Shown: positions 7,319-16,708, counted from the stretch's first letter. The stretch is DNA of 64,000 bases from Dyadobacter bucti (GCF_005869225.1 NZ_SWFP01000005.1:1-64000); one strand, 5' to 3'. Made by a program: numbers and translations. The notes: generated by a model not told the origin, from the letters alone.

Positions 7319-9295
7319 TTAAAACTTCCATCTCACAAAAGCCTCCATCGCCTCATATTCAGCCAATCCAAGCTGATCGTACAAGTGTGCAGTGGCACGG
7401 TTACGTTCTTCCGCGCGCTGCCAGAACTCTCTCGAATCCTCGCCCTGGAATACTACGCCATCTTTTTGAGACTGATGTTTGAAAATACCCTGACGTTTTT
7501 TCAAAACCTGATCAGGGCTCATCGGAACAGCCATTTCGATTTCATAGATATCCCATTCAGCCCAGGCGCCGCGGTATAGCCATACCCAGCAGTCCTTCAT
7601 GAAATTCTTGTGCTTTGATCTCTCCAAAGCGGCTTCAATGGCATCCCAGCAAACCTTATGTGTTCCATGCGGATCCGCAAAGTCGCCGGCTGCGTATATC
7701 TGATGCGGTTTGATTTCCTCGATCAGATTCTCGATAATCCGGATATCCTCTTCTCCGATCGGCTTTTTCTGAACGGTTCCGGTTTCGTAAAATGGCATGT
7801 TTAGAAAGTGCGCCTGGCTGGTCGGAATACCCACAAAACGGCATGTTGCTTTCGCTTCACCCCTACGCAGCAGTCCTTTTACCTGCCGTATTTCCGGCGT
7901 ATCTATCTCGCTGTCTTTGGTATGTTTCAGGAACTCTTTTGCATCGAGAAACAATTGGTTGGCAGCCGGGCTGTCAATTCCAAATCCTTTGTTGAAATCC
8001 ACAACAAAGTCGATAAAGCGCAGAGCCTCGTCATCTGCTACCGCAATATTCCCGGAAGTCTGGTAAGCAACATGAACTTCATGTCCCTGATCCACCAGTC
8101 GCTGGAAGGTCCCGCCCATCGAAATGATATCGTCATCAGGATGTGGGCTGAAAATCAGCACACGCTTTTTAGCGGGCTGCGCTCTTTCAGGACGGTGCGT
8201 ATCGTCTGCATTCGGCTTACCACCTGGCCAGCCGGTTATAGTATGTTGTAATTGATTAAATACATTGATATTGATCTCATAAGCCGCACCATATTGTGCC
8301 AGCAAGTCGCTCATACCATTGTCATTGTAATCCTTGTCTGTGAGTTTCAGAATGGGTTTTTGCAAAGTCTGAGACAAATAACTGATCGCCTTTTTGATCA
8401 TTTTATTATCCCAAACCACAGAGTCAACCGCCCAGGGCGTTTTGGCGCGGGTAAGCTCCGATGCCGCACTTTCGTCTACAACAAAAGAAACATCCGGGTG
8501 AGCCTGCAGATACGATGCCGGGTTCCGCTCAGTAACGGGTCCCTCCACAGCTCCGCGTATTACAGCTGCTTTGCGCTCTCCCCAGGCCAGCAACACAATT
8601 CTTCTTGCATTGAGAATTGGCGCAACGCCAAGTGTTATCGCCTTGCGGGGTACGTTGTGAAGCCCGCCAAATTCGAGGGCTGCGGCTGCACGTGTCGAGT
8701 GATCGAGTGTGATGAGGCGCGTGCGGGAATTGATTAGTGAACCCGGTTCATTAAAACCGACGTGCCCGTTTCCTCCTATACCCAGCAACTGGAAATCCAG
8801 ACCACCTACGGCGTTGATCTTGTTTTCGTAAGAAGTACAATAGTCACGGAGCAAAGCCGGAGGCACAGTGCCATCAGGTATATAATAATTCTCCTTTGGA
8901 ATGTCGACGTGGTCAAACAGTTGTTCCTTCATAAAACGGTGATAGCTATGAATGGACTCGGGTTCCATCTGATAGTATTCATCCAGGTTAAATGAAATGA
9001 CATTTTTAAAGCTGAGGCCTTCTTCTTTGTGCATACGAACAAGAATTGCATATACCGTTTTTGGCGAAGAACCTGTCGCTAGCCCTAAAACACATGACTT
9101 ACCTTCTTTTTGTTTTTGCCGGATCAGATCAGCAATCTCTCTTGCTACGGCGTTGGATGCTTCTTTTGAATCGGCAAATATCTGTGTCGGGATTTTTTCA
9201 TAGGTAATGGGTTGCCCGATTGTTCCGGCAGTGCTTTGTGCGTTGTCTGCGGCCTGCATTAAAATTGTTTGTGAATTCACCGTTGGTTGGCTCAT
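7319..9295 (-). CDS. nagB: Glucosamine-6-phosphate deaminase fused to a PIG-L deacetylase-like domain
   Basis: The 658-residue protein has two parts. The N-terminal half (about 30-310) is NagB-like, converting glucosamine-6-phosphate to fructose-6-phosphate and ammonia: GLATGSSPKTVY, FNLDEYYQM and GIGGNGHVGFNEPGS, the last in the Asn form common in Gram-positive enzymes. The C-terminal part (about 370-640) is a PIG-L/LmbE-type deacetylase with FSPHPDDDIISMGG and the second metal motif ADPHGTHK. Ordinary NagB is about 240-270 residues. An N-acetyl-sugar deacetylase fused to a deaminase would join two steps of amino-sugar breakdown, but the deacetylase substrate is inferred. It stands alone with its own promoter (9384) and a shared terminator. 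Confidence 0.9.
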   Translation of the reverse strand: MSQPTVNSQTILMQAADNAQSTAGTIGQPITYEKIPTQIFADSKEASNAVAREIADLIRQKQKEGKSCVLGLATGSSPKTVYAILVRMHKEEGLSFKNVISFNLDEYYQMEPESIHSYHRFMKEQLFDHVDIPKENYYIPDGTVPPALLRDYCTSYENKINAVGGLDFQLLGIGGNGHVGFNEPGSLINSRTRLITLDHSTRAAAALEFGGLHNVPRKAITLGVAPILNARRIVLLAWGERKAAVIRGAVEGPVTERNPASYLQAHPDVSFVVDESAASELTRAKTPWAVDSVVWDNKMIKKAISYLSQTLQKPILKLTDKDYNDNGMSDLLAQYGAAYEININVFNQLQHTITGWPGGKPNADDTHRPERAQPAKKRVLIFSPHPDDDIISMGGTFQRLVDQGHEVHVAYQTSGNIAVADDEALRFIDFVVDFNKGFGIDSPAANQLFLDAKEFLKHTKDSEIDTPEIRQVKGLLRRGEAKATCRFVGIPTSQAHFLNMPFYETGTVQKKPIGEEDIRIIENLIEEIKPHQIYAAGDFADPHGTHKVCWDAIEAALERSKHKNFMKDCWVWLYRGAWAEWDIYEIEMAVPMSPDQVLKKRQGIFKHQSQKDGVVFQGEDSREFWQRAEERNRATAHLYDQLGLAEYEAMEAFVRWKF

Positions 9296-9383
9296 GTTTT
9301 ACTGGAAATTTGTTTTAAGAGTTTATAGAATAGAACATCGCAGATAAATGGACATCGTTTTATCTCGAAACTTAACGGAGCAG

Positions 9384-9391
9384 CAAAAATA
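9384..9391 (-). promoter_or_regulatory. nagB promoter -7 element
   Basis: The minus strand reads TATTTTTG, a full match to TAnnTTTG, giving a leader of about 80 nt before the start at 9295. No good TTG is present at the -33 distance. Confidence 0.45.
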
Positions 9392-9553
9392 CAACTCAAG
9401 AACGAATATTATTAAAATAATTTAAAAATAACTGTTCTCTCAGTTAATACCAATATAGCCCAAATTAAGGCCATGAGAGGCTTAATTGCGACCACCTCCG
9501 CGCCATTATAGTATAAAGTAAGTGTAATTTTTTCATTCCAAAAGAATTGCTCG

Positions 9554-9561
9554 TATTTTTG
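9554..9561 (+). promoter_or_regulatory. glyA promoter -7 element
   Basis: TATTTTTG matches TAnnTTTG and puts the transcript start near 9567. This is after the most upstream in-frame ATG (9566) has begun and favours translation from ATG 9605. The rest of the 9296-9604 gap shows no gene. Confidence 0.5.
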
Positions 9562-9604
9562 CACCTTGATTTATAAACATCACATCATTTTCCCGATAAA
9601 TCCC

Positions 9605-10906
9605 ATGTCTACTCTCACAAGCGTTGAACGTGATACCACCATTTTTGATCTGATTAACAGAGAGAAATATCGCCAGGAGTCTGGTATTGAGCTGATCGCG
9701 TCTGAAAACTTCACATCCAGGCAGGTGATGGAAGCGTCAGGCAGTGTCTTGACCAACAAATATGCTGAGGGTTTACCAGGGAAGAGATACTACGGGGGGT
9801 GTGAAGTGGTGGATGAAATCGAACAGATCGCCATTGATCGTTTGAAAGAATTGTTTGGAGCGACTTGGGCTAATGTGCAGCCGCATTCAGGAGCACAGGC
9901 CAATACAGCTGTTTTCCTTGCCTGCCTTAATCCAGGCGATAAAATAATGGGTTTCAATCTGTCGCACGGAGGTCACCTTACGCATGGATCGCCTGTTAAT
10001 ATTTCAGGAAAGTACTTCCAGCCGGTATTTTACGGTGTCGAAGCGGAAACTGGCCTGATCGATTGGGATAAAGTGGAAGAAACGGCATTGAAAGAGCGTC
10101 CGAAACTTTTAATATGTGGGGCTTCCGCCTATAGCCGTGACTGGGATTACGAAAGATTAAGAGCAATCGCGGACCAGGTCGGTGCTTTGCTAATGGCTGA
10201 TATTTCTCACCCGGCAGGTCTTATTGCAAAAGGGTTGTTGAAAGATCCTTTCGATCATTGCCATATTGTGACAACCACTACGCACAAAACATTACGCGGA
10301 CCACGTGGCGGGGTTATCATGATGCGTAATGATTTTGAAAACCCATTTGGCATAAAAACACCCAAAGGCGCGCTTCGTACCATGTCGTCACTTCTTGACT
10401 CGGGGGTTTTTCCGGGAACACAGGGTGGGCCATTGGAGCATATCATCGCTGCAAAAGCCATTGCTTTTGGCGAAGCACTGGGAGAAGGCTATTACAATTA
10501 CGCCACACAAGTCGCTAAAAATGCTCAGGCGATGGCGAAAGCATTTGTTGATAAAGGTTACAGGATCATTTCCGGAGGAACAGATAATCATTTGATGTTG
10601 ATTGACTTACGTACAAAAAATGGTATCGATTCCGGTCTTACAGGTAAACTGGCTGAAAACACATTGATCAAGGCGGATATTACTATCAATAAGAACATGG
10701 TGCCTTTTGATGATAAATCACCGATGATCACTTCCGGAATGCGGGTAGGGACCGCGGCGATGACAACACGCGGAATGATAGAATCAGATATGGAACGTAT
10801 TGTGGATTTGATCGATACCGTTCTTGTAAACCACGATCAAGAGGCTAAAATAGCGGCGATTAAAGGAGAAGTTAATAACTGGATGAAGCAATATCCATTG
10901 TATTAA
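9605..10906 (+). CDS. glyA: Serine hydroxymethyltransferase
   Basis: GlyA interconverts serine and glycine with tetrahydrofolate, supplying one-carbon units; it is a cytoplasmic PLP enzyme. Visible are [19 protein letters not shown] near the start, the [15 protein letters not shown] substrate loop, HSGAQAN, and the PLP-lysine motif [15 protein letters not shown] chose ATG 9605 ([16 protein letters not shown]), giving 433 residues. An in-frame ATG at 9566 would lie at the predicted transcript start and adds 13 residues with no family match. A strong terminator follows, so the gene is probably monocistronic. Confidence 0.96.
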   Translation: MSTLTSVERDTTIFDLINREKYRQESGIELIASENFTSRQVMEASGSVLTNKYAEGLPGKRYYGGCEVVDEIEQIAIDRLKELFGATWANVQPHSGAQANTAVFLACLNPGDKIMGFNLSHGGHLTHGSPVNISGKYFQPVFYGVEAETGLIDWDKVEETALKERPKLLICGASAYSRDWDYERLRAIADQVGALLMADISHPAGLIAKGLLKDPFDHCHIVTTTTHKTLRGPRGGVIMMRNDFENPFGIKTPKGALRTMSSLLDSGVFPGTQGGPLEHIIAAKAIAFGEALGEGYYNYATQVAKNAQAMAKAFVDKGYRIISGGTDNHLMLIDLRTKNGIDSGLTGKLAENTLIKADITINKNMVPFDDKSPMITSGMRVGTAAMTTRGMIESDMERIVDLIDTVLVNHDQEAKIAAIKGEVNNWMKQYPLY

Positions 10907-10939
10907 ATCAGTCCGGTTCAGTACGCATATAATTAATGG

Positions 10940-10980
10940 AAACAGGGTAATGGCAGACAATGTCATTACCCTGTTTTGTT
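10940..10980 (+). terminator. glyA terminator
   Basis: A 13-bp perfect stem (aaacagggtaatg at 10940-10952, cattaccctgttt at 10964-10976) is followed by tgtttttaaa. Confidence 0.88.
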
Positions 10981-11040
10981 TTTAAAATTCGTTCGGTTAC
11001 TGCCACGGTTTCCCTGCCGCATAAAGAATTGTGCGCTAAC

Positions 11041-11073
11041 TTGTTTTGACTTAATAAAGTTTTCATAACTTTG
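11041..11073 (+). promoter_or_regulatory. Promoter of the TPR protein gene
   Basis: TTG at 11041-11043 and TAACTTTG at 11066-11073 are separated by 22 bases, close to the Bacteroidota -33/-7 arrangement. The in-frame ATG at 11071 lies inside the -7 box, so the start at 11098 is preferred. Confidence 0.5.
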
Positions 11074-11097
11074 CACTCCAAAATCGAATTAATTGAT

Positions 11098-11799
11098 ATG
11101 AGTAAGAAAAACACGGGCGAATCGGGGCTTGAAATGATTGAAACTCCGGAAGCATTAGCGGGTCAAATCAGTAAAGCAGAGGTTTTTTTTATTAAAAATC
11201 GCAAAATAGTATTGGGTCTGGGTGGCGCTATCCTCGTTGCGATTGTTGCCTTTGGAGCATATCGTTTTTATATCGACGGTCAGGAAGGAACTGCCCAGAA
11301 TGCACTTGCCAATGTCGTTTACGATTTTGAAGCGGATTCCCTGCAGAAAGCATTGAACGGTAGCGGAGGAAATGAAGGCCTATTGTCAATTGCCGATAGC
11401 TATAAAGGAACAGATGCAAGCAATCTTGCAAACTTTTATGCGGGTGTCGCTTTGCTGAAACAAGGCAAGTATGACGAAGCTATCAAACATCTTCAATCTT
11501 TCAGCTCATCCGATTTGTTGGTTCATGCACGTGCGCAATCTTTGATCGGTGATGCTTATCTGGAAAAAAATCAGGCTTCCGAAGCTATTTCTTACTATAA
11601 AAAGGCTTCAGACTACGAGAAAAACGAATATTTCACACCGGTTTATCTGATGAAGCTGGCTATCGCACAGGAAAAGGCAAACCAGTCTCCTGATGCAATT
11701 GCTACATATAAACGTGTTATTGACGAGTTTCCACTTTCCTCGGAAGTGGTAAACGCTAAGAAATATATGGGACTATTAGAGGGACAGGTCGGCAAATAA
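11098..11799 (+). CDS. Membrane-anchored tetratricopeptide repeat protein (YfgM-like)
   Basis: The 233-residue product has a charged N-terminus, one membrane segment (about 39-58, IVLGLGGAILVAIVAFGAYRF) and a long periplasmic-side domain of TPR-like helical pairs, such as FYAGVALLKQGKYDEAIKHL, AQSLIGDAYLEKNQASEAISYY and AIAQEKANQSPDAIATY. This layout resembles YfgM/TPR-21 proteins, which act as periplasmic chaperone-linked or scaffold factors; that role is a family inference. The start at 11098 (MSKKNTGE) is chosen because the upstream ATG overlaps the promoter -7 box. A terminator separates it from ribH. Confidence 0.8.
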   Translation: MSKKNTGESGLEMIETPEALAGQISKAEVFFIKNRKIVLGLGGAILVAIVAFGAYRFYIDGQEGTAQNALANVVYDFEADSLQKALNGSGGNEGLLSIADSYKGTDASNLANFYAGVALLKQGKYDEAIKHLQSFSSSDLLVHARAQSLIGDAYLEKNQASEAISYYKKASDYEKNEYFTPVYLMKLAIAQEKANQSPDAIATYKRVIDEFPLSSEVVNAKKYMGLLEGQVGK

Positions 11800-11821
11800 T
11801 GGTTAACCATTTCTGTTTCTG

Positions 11822-11859
11822 AAAAAGGATAAAGCCGACAAAGGTTTTATCCTTTTTTT
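11822..11859 (+). terminator. Terminator after the TPR protein gene
   Basis: A 12-bp stem (aaaaaggataaa at 11822-11833, tttatccttttt at 11846-11857) ends in a T tract. Confidence 0.8.
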
Positions 11860-11886
11860 ATTAGCCAATTCTTACAAGTTACCAGA

Positions 11887-11902
11887 ATATAAGATCTTAT
11901 AT
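11887..11902. promoter_or_regulatory. 16-bp perfect palindrome before ribH
   Basis: ATATAAGATCTTATAT is a perfect 16-bp palindrome ending 19 bases before the ribH start. It could be a protein-binding operator or a small RNA hairpin in the leader. No FMN riboswitch core is seen here, so ribH control, if any, would have to act through something else. Confidence 0.4.
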
Positions 11903-11921
11903 CCTTCAAAAAAGAAAACAT

Positions 11922-12425
11922 ATGTCCAGTGCAGATAAAAATTTAAGTGTATTTACAACCAACGGTTTGCCTGATATCAGTGCAAAAAAATTCGCGATAA
12001 TTGTTGCTGAATGGAATAGTGAGGTTACGGAAAAGTTGTTTGAAGGGGCCTATCAGACTTTGACTCAGTACGGAGCTTCGTCGGAAAATATCGAAAGAGG
12101 AAATGTACCGGGTAGCTTCGAACTTACGCTGGGAGCCCAATGGTTCGCGGAACGTGCGGATATCGATGCAGTGATCGCATTGGGTGTGGTAATTCAGGGA
12201 GAAACCAAGCACAATGACTATATCAACCACGCTGTTGCACAAGGTATTACCAATGTGAGTTTGAAAACCGGCAAGCCTGTGATTTTTGGCGTCTTGACTC
12301 CCAATAATATGGAGCAGGCGCTGGACCGGGCGGGAGGCATTCACGGTAACAAAGGAGACGAAGCAGCCATGACAGCGATTAAGATGCTGGGTTTGCAGGA
12401 AATGGTGTTGAAGGGTCAGGTGTGA
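11922..12425 (+). CDS. ribH: 6,7-dimethyl-8-ribityllumazine synthase
   Basis: RibH condenses 5-amino-6-ribitylaminouracil with 3,4-dihydroxybutanone phosphate, the penultimate step of riboflavin synthesis, usually as a 60-subunit or pentameric cage. Motifs include VAEWNSEVTEKLFEGA, GNVPGSFELTLGAQWFA, ALGVVIQGETKHNDYI (with the catalytic His after the GxTxH loop), and FGVLTPNNMEQALDRAGG. The 167-residue length is normal. No other rib genes are adjacent. It lies between a terminator and a repeat element related to the array at 61293. Confidence 0.96.
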   Translation: MSSADKNLSVFTTNGLPDISAKKFAIIVAEWNSEVTEKLFEGAYQTLTQYGASSENIERGNVPGSFELTLGAQWFAERADIDAVIALGVVIQGETKHNDYINHAVAQGITNVSLKTGKPVIFGVLTPNNMEQALDRAGGIHGNKGDEAAMTAIKMLGLQEMVLKGQV

Positions 12426-12465
12426 TCAGGTCAGGAGTTGTCATGAAATTGTCATCTATGGTCGT
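12426..12465 (+). repeat. Short phased GTCA repeat (relative of the 61293 array)
   Basis: Immediately after the ribH stop, GTCA occurs at 12430, 12440 and 12451 with a near copy GTCG at 12461, so the motif is spaced 10-11 bp apart. The wording (gtcaggagttgtcatgaaat) matches the units found in the larger array at 61293-61490. It lies in the ribH-lysC gap together with a degenerate direct repeat (attcactcattcaaaa/attcattcaaaa) at 12506-12535. Confidence 0.6.
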
Positions 12466-12542
12466 TCGTAATTATGGAGGCTGAGAAAAATAGCGTTAGA
12501 AATCATTCACTCATTCAAAAATCATTCATTCAAAACTAATAT

Positions 12543-13901
12543 ATGCAAGTCTGGAAATTCGGGGGCACGTCGGTAGGAAAGCCTGAAAGGATGCATTCAA
12601 TCCGGGATCTTCTCAATGGTGATCCTAGTCGTAAAATTGTTGTTTTATCTGCTTTGTCGGGTTCTACCAATGCGCTTATCGCTATTGGAGAAGCGGCGAA
12701 GTCATACAACGATACGCTGGCCAACACGCAAATTGAGGACCTTAAAACGCATTACGGGCTTTTTATTAAGGACCTTTATGCGACAGAGGAAGGTCTTGCA
12801 AAAGGGCAGGAAATCATTGATACGGAATTTGGTTTTATAAAATCATTGGTGGGTATAAAACCTTTTACCATCAAACAGGAAAAGGAACTCGTTGCGGAGG
12901 GAGAAATACTGAGTACCAAGATGTTTCAGGCATACCTGGAAGAAAAAGGCGAAAATTCTGTTTTATTGCCTGCATTGGATTTCATGCGGATCGATGCTGA
13001 CGGTGAGCCGGAACTTGCAACGATCGAGGATAAGCTGGTAACTATTCTGAATCAATATACAGATAAACAAACCATTATTACACAAGGATTTATATGCAGA
13101 AATCCGCGTGAAGAAGTGGATAACCTCAAAAGAGGAGGCTCGGATTACACAGCCAGTTTGATAGGAGGTGCCATCAGAGCAGACGAAATTCAGATCTGGA
13201 CGGATATCGACGGAATGCACAACAACGATCCGCGAATTGTGAAACGGACGTTTCCAATCAGGGAGCTTACTTTTGAAGAGGCTGCGGAACTTGCTTATTT
13301 CGGTGCGAAAATCCTTCACCCGAGCACTATCACCCCAGCCAAGTTACGGGGCGTACCTGTTCGCTTGAAAAACACCATGCAGCCAGAGGCGCCAGGGACA
13401 TTGATCGCCAATCAGACTTCCGATCGGGACATTAAAGCGATCGCGGCGAAAGACAATATTACGGCGATTTATATCCATTCGACCCGTATGCTGAATGCCT
13501 ACGGCTTCCTTCGTAGAGTATTTGAGATTTTCGAAAAATACAAAACTCCTGTCGATATGATCACCACTTCCGAAGTATCGGTGTCTGTGACAATCGATAA
13601 CTCGGAGAACCTTGATAAAATCAGTGCTGAATTGCGTGAATTCGCTGATTTAGAAGAACATGACCGTGATCAGAACATCATATGTATTGTGGGAAATTTC
13701 AGTGCTGACAAGGAAGGAATAGCTTTAAAAGTACTGGATGCGCTGAAACACATCCCGATACGAATGATTTCGTATGGAGCGTCGGAGCATAACCTGTCAC
13801 TGCTGATCCATTCAAAGTATAAAGCGGAAGCATTGAATGTGCTCAACGAGCGTCTTTTCTATTATGAAGATGCGATGAAGGACATTTTCACTGCCCCTTA
13901 A
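12543..13901 (+). CDS. lysC: Aspartate kinase (monofunctional)
   Basis: Aspartokinase phosphorylates aspartate at the head of the lysine, methionine and threonine pathway. The 452-residue protein starts with the KFGGTSVG motif (residues 5-12), has GRGGSD-equivalent KRGGSDYTAS and WTDIDGMHNNDPR in the kinase domain, and two C-terminal ACT-type regulatory regions (about 300-450; ITAIYIHSTRML and ENIICIVGNFS-like segments). No homoserine dehydrogenase domain is fused. Feedback control by an end-product amino acid is likely but which one cannot be read from the sequence. Other isozymes may exist, so the symbol is provisional. Confidence 0.9.
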   Translation: MQVWKFGGTSVGKPERMHSIRDLLNGDPSRKIVVLSALSGSTNALIAIGEAAKSYNDTLANTQIEDLKTHYGLFIKDLYATEEGLAKGQEIIDTEFGFIKSLVGIKPFTIKQEKELVAEGEILSTKMFQAYLEEKGENSVLLPALDFMRIDADGEPELATIEDKLVTILNQYTDKQTIITQGFICRNPREEVDNLKRGGSDYTASLIGGAIRADEIQIWTDIDGMHNNDPRIVKRTFPIRELTFEEAAELAYFGAKILHPSTITPAKLRGVPVRLKNTMQPEAPGTLIANQTSDRDIKAIAAKDNITAIYIHSTRMLNAYGFLRRVFEIFEKYKTPVDMITTSEVSVSVTIDNSENLDKISAELREFADLEEHDRDQNIICIVGNFSADKEGIALKVLDALKHIPIRMISYGASEHNLSLLIHSKYKAEALNVLNERLFYYEDAMKDIFTAP

Positions 13902-13967
13902 TCAAAAAGTAATTATTCGCCCAAATATTAACCCGGCCAATAGCCAACGCTAAAAGCTTAAGCTACC

Positions 13968-15260
13968 ATGTTACAGACCAATTTCATTCGCGACAACAGA
14001 GATCTCACTATTGCGGGATTAACAAAAAAGCATTTTAAAGATCCGGAAACGGCGGTAGACAAGATTACGGAACTAGATCGTAAACGCCGGGAAATTCAGC
14101 AGGAACTCGATGATGTTTTGTCGCAATCCAATGCTAAGGCTAAGGAAATTGGGGCTTTGATGAAAGCAGGGCAGAAATTGGAAGCCGAAGCTGCCAAGGC
14201 CGATACCGTTGTATTAAAGGAGCGGTCAAGGGCTTTGGACGAGCAGCATAAGGTTACAGAAGAAGCACTGCTGGAAGAGCTTGTCAAATTGCCTAATCTT
14301 CCGCACGCGAGCGTTCCCGAAGGCAGAACGGCGGAGGATAATGTTACTGTTCTGGATACCGGCGAAAAACCTGTTTTGCCGGAGGGTGCACTACCGCATT
14401 GGGAGCTGATCAGGAAACTGGGTAAAAATCAGGCACCTATTATCGATTTTGAACTTGGAAATAAAATATCCGGGGCCGGTTTTCCGGTATATAAAGGCAA
14501 AGCAGCGCGGCTTCAGCGGGCGATGATATCTTTCTTTCTTGATGAGGCTGGAAAGGCAGGCTACACCGAGGTTCAGCCACCGATCGTGGTGAATGCCGAT
14601 TCGGGTTTTGCGACAGGCCAGTTGCCGGATAAAGAAGGACAGATGTACCACGATGCTGCGGATGATCTTTACCTGATCCCGACAGCAGAGGTACCTGTTA
14701 CTAACCTCTATCGCGATGTAATCGTGCCGGAAACGGATCTGCCTGTAAAGAATGTGGCTTATACCCCTTGTTTTCGCAGAGAAGCTGGAAGCTGGGGTGC
14801 TCATGTCCGGGGATTAAATCGTTTGCACCAATTTGATAAAGTCGAAATTGTGCAGATCAACAAGCCCGAAGAATCTTACAATGCTTTGGACGAAATGGTC
14901 AATCACGTGAAAGGATTGCTCGAAAAGCTCGAATTGCCTTACCGTATTCTGCGCCTTTGCGGAGGCGATATGGGTTTTACATCCGCATTAACTTATGATT
15001 TTGAAGTGTGGTCTGCGGGACAGGAACGCTGGCTTGAATGCAGCTCTGTTTCTAATTTTGAGACTTATCAGGCCAACCGGCTTAAACTTCGGTATAAAAC
15101 CGCAGATAAAAAGACACAGCTATTGCACACTTTGAACGGTTCGGCACTGGCTTTGCCGCGGATTGTTGCAGCGTTGCTGGAAAACAACCAGCAAGCAGAT
15201 GGTACAGTGAAAATTCCTGCTGTTCTGGTTCCATACTGTGGTTTTGATACAATCGAGTAA
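13968..15260 (+). CDS. serS: Serine-tRNA ligase
   Basis: SerS charges tRNA-Ser and tRNA-Sec with serine. The 430-residue class II synthetase begins with the usual LQTNFIRDNRD segment, has a long N-terminal coiled-coil tRNA-binding arm (about 28-105), then the catalytic core with motif 2 (CFRREAGSWGAHVRGLNRLHQF) and motif 3 (LNGSALALPRIVAALLENNQ). It follows lysC by 66 bp and ends in a terminator that reaches into the 3' end of the convergent MutS-like gene. Confidence 0.97.
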   Translation: MLQTNFIRDNRDLTIAGLTKKHFKDPETAVDKITELDRKRREIQQELDDVLSQSNAKAKEIGALMKAGQKLEAEAAKADTVVLKERSRALDEQHKVTEEALLEELVKLPNLPHASVPEGRTAEDNVTVLDTGEKPVLPEGALPHWELIRKLGKNQAPIIDFELGNKISGAGFPVYKGKAARLQRAMISFFLDEAGKAGYTEVQPPIVVNADSGFATGQLPDKEGQMYHDAADDLYLIPTAEVPVTNLYRDVIVPETDLPVKNVAYTPCFRREAGSWGAHVRGLNRLHQFDKVEIVQINKPEESYNALDEMVNHVKGLLEKLELPYRILRLCGGDMGFTSALTYDFEVWSAGQERWLECSSVSNFETYQANRLKLRYKTADKKTQLLHTLNGSALALPRIVAALLENNQQADGTVKIPAVLVPYCGFDTIE

Positions 15261-15291
15261 TGTTTTAAAATAGGCCTTCAAAGACTAACAG

Positions 15292-15320
15292 GTCCTTCAT
15301 TCAGGTGAAGGACTTTTTTT
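15292..15320 (+). terminator. serS terminator overlapping the convergent gene end
   Basis: An 8-bp stem (gtccttca at 15292-15299, tgaaggac at 15306-15313) is followed by seven T residues. The hairpin lies inside the last codons of the minus-strand MutS-like gene, whose stop is at 15297, so one sequence serves as terminator and as coding DNA. Confidence 0.82.
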
Positions 15321-16673
15321 GCATTTCAAAAGTTTTGCGACACCTGTTTTTTCCATAATCAAAGCCCCTACCTTTTCGATAGCTATTCCCGATTCAATTT
15401 GAAATGTATTTTCAAAATCATGTTCGAGAATTTTTGTTTTTAAACAACTGAACGTTACCCGGTCGGAATCCTTGTAAATATCTATGAGCTCATGAAGGTG
15501 AGTTGATACAAAAAAGAAAGAATCGGGATTACCTAAAAAGCCGGTCAGAACGGTTTCCGAACAATGCTTTGCATCTTCCTGATTTGTTCCCCGAAAAAGC
15601 TCATCGATGATTACGAAGCACTTCTCCCCATTAAACAGTGCTTCCGCGATTCCTTTTATCCGCATCATTTCGTTGTAAAAATGGCTGTAGCCGGCACTGA
15701 GATCGTCCGACAGGTGTATCGATGTGAAAATCCGGTCGTAAAAAGGAAGGCATAGCTTTGATGCGGGAACGGGCCATCCAAGATGTGCAAGATATACAGC
15801 AAGTCCGCTGGTTTTCAGAAAAGTTGTTTTGCCGCTTGTATTTGCACCCGTCAAAATACATACAGGCCTCTGATCACCTGACGAAAAGCTATTTGGAACT
15901 GCATTGGAAACAAGTGGATGCCAGAGGTTCCGTGTTTCAAAACCGTTCTTATGGCGATGGAATTCAGGAAAAGTCAGACAGCGAATTTTTGCGGTTGTTA
16001 CAATTGATATGTAAGCGTCAAATTTGTGAAAAACATGTATGAGCCGTTCTAAATCATTCTTTCGTTTTACCCGGAAATAGTAATCCAGACGAAATACGGA
16101 GCGGATAGTGATGGAATTTTCTTTTGACTTCATAAAGGATTTTACTAATGAATCCGAAAGAAATTTTTTTACATAATCCACATCATTTGTTACTTCATCG
16201 GGTATTTTAATATTGTCCAGGTTTAGCATCATTTCCTCCATAGCTTTAAAAAATCGCAACGTTGCCATTAATCCGCTCTGAATTCGGTAAAATTCGGCCG
16301 GGTTTTTCCATGCATAGACCATAGTATCAAACCAATGCTGAAAAACATCTTGCGACATCGTAAGCGCAACATTCATGGATTGATAGTCCTCTGTCGCCGC
16401 TACATAGGATTTGTGGATTTTTGCTTCCCATAACCCGACATTCGAGTTGATGGTTTTCAGAAGATTCTGAAAAGAAAGAAGGTCCCGCAAATTTTCTTTT
16501 GGTTTGCTGATCAGCTGTTTCAGAAAATCTCTTCCGCCTGGTGTTTTAGTATGATCGAAGAAATTGAGAATACAAGGCATCCTGCTGCTGCCCGGAAGAA
16601 TCTGCAGTTCATGAAGTGTATGATTGTCAATAGAATGCATAATGAAGATTTGACGATCTTCAAAAATAGACAT
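15297..16673 (-). CDS. MutS-like ATPase (MutS domain V protein)
   Basis: The 458-residue protein carries the MutS-family ABC ATPase: Walker A GANTSGKTTFLKT (about 268-280), a signature-like LSDDLSAGYSHFYNEM, Walker B CFVIIDELFRGTN and the VSTHLHEL switch His. In front is an alpha-helical lever/clamp-like region. It lacks the N-terminal mismatch-recognition domain of MutS1 and the C-terminal Smr nuclease domain of MutS2, so it belongs to the poorly characterised short MutS-like group. A DNA-related role is an inference. It is 35 bp downstream of two glycosyltransferase-like genes on the same strand. Confidence 0.85.
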   Translation of the reverse strand: MSIFEDRQIFIMHSIDNHTLHELQILPGSSRMPCILNFFDHTKTPGGRDFLKQLISKPKENLRDLLSFQNLLKTINSNVGLWEAKIHKSYVAATEDYQSMNVALTMSQDVFQHWFDTMVYAWKNPAEFYRIQSGLMATLRFFKAMEEMMLNLDNIKIPDEVTNDVDYVKKFLSDSLVKSFMKSKENSITIRSVFRLDYYFRVKRKNDLERLIHVFHKFDAYISIVTTAKIRCLTFPEFHRHKNGFETRNLWHPLVSNAVPNSFSSGDQRPVCILTGANTSGKTTFLKTSGLAVYLAHLGWPVPASKLCLPFYDRIFTSIHLSDDLSAGYSHFYNEMMRIKGIAEALFNGEKCFVIIDELFRGTNQEDAKHCSETVLTGFLGNPDSFFFVSTHLHELIDIYKDSDRVTFSCLKTKILEHDFENTFQIESGIAIEKVGALIMEKTGVAKLLKCKKSPSPE

Positions 16674-16708
16674 CCACGGGAAAGCGAAGGCGTTAAATAA
16701 AGTTAAAA

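Noticed and set aside
11860..11921. FMN riboswitch before ribH
   Set aside because: The leader is too short and lacks the conserved RFN core; only a small palindrome is seen.
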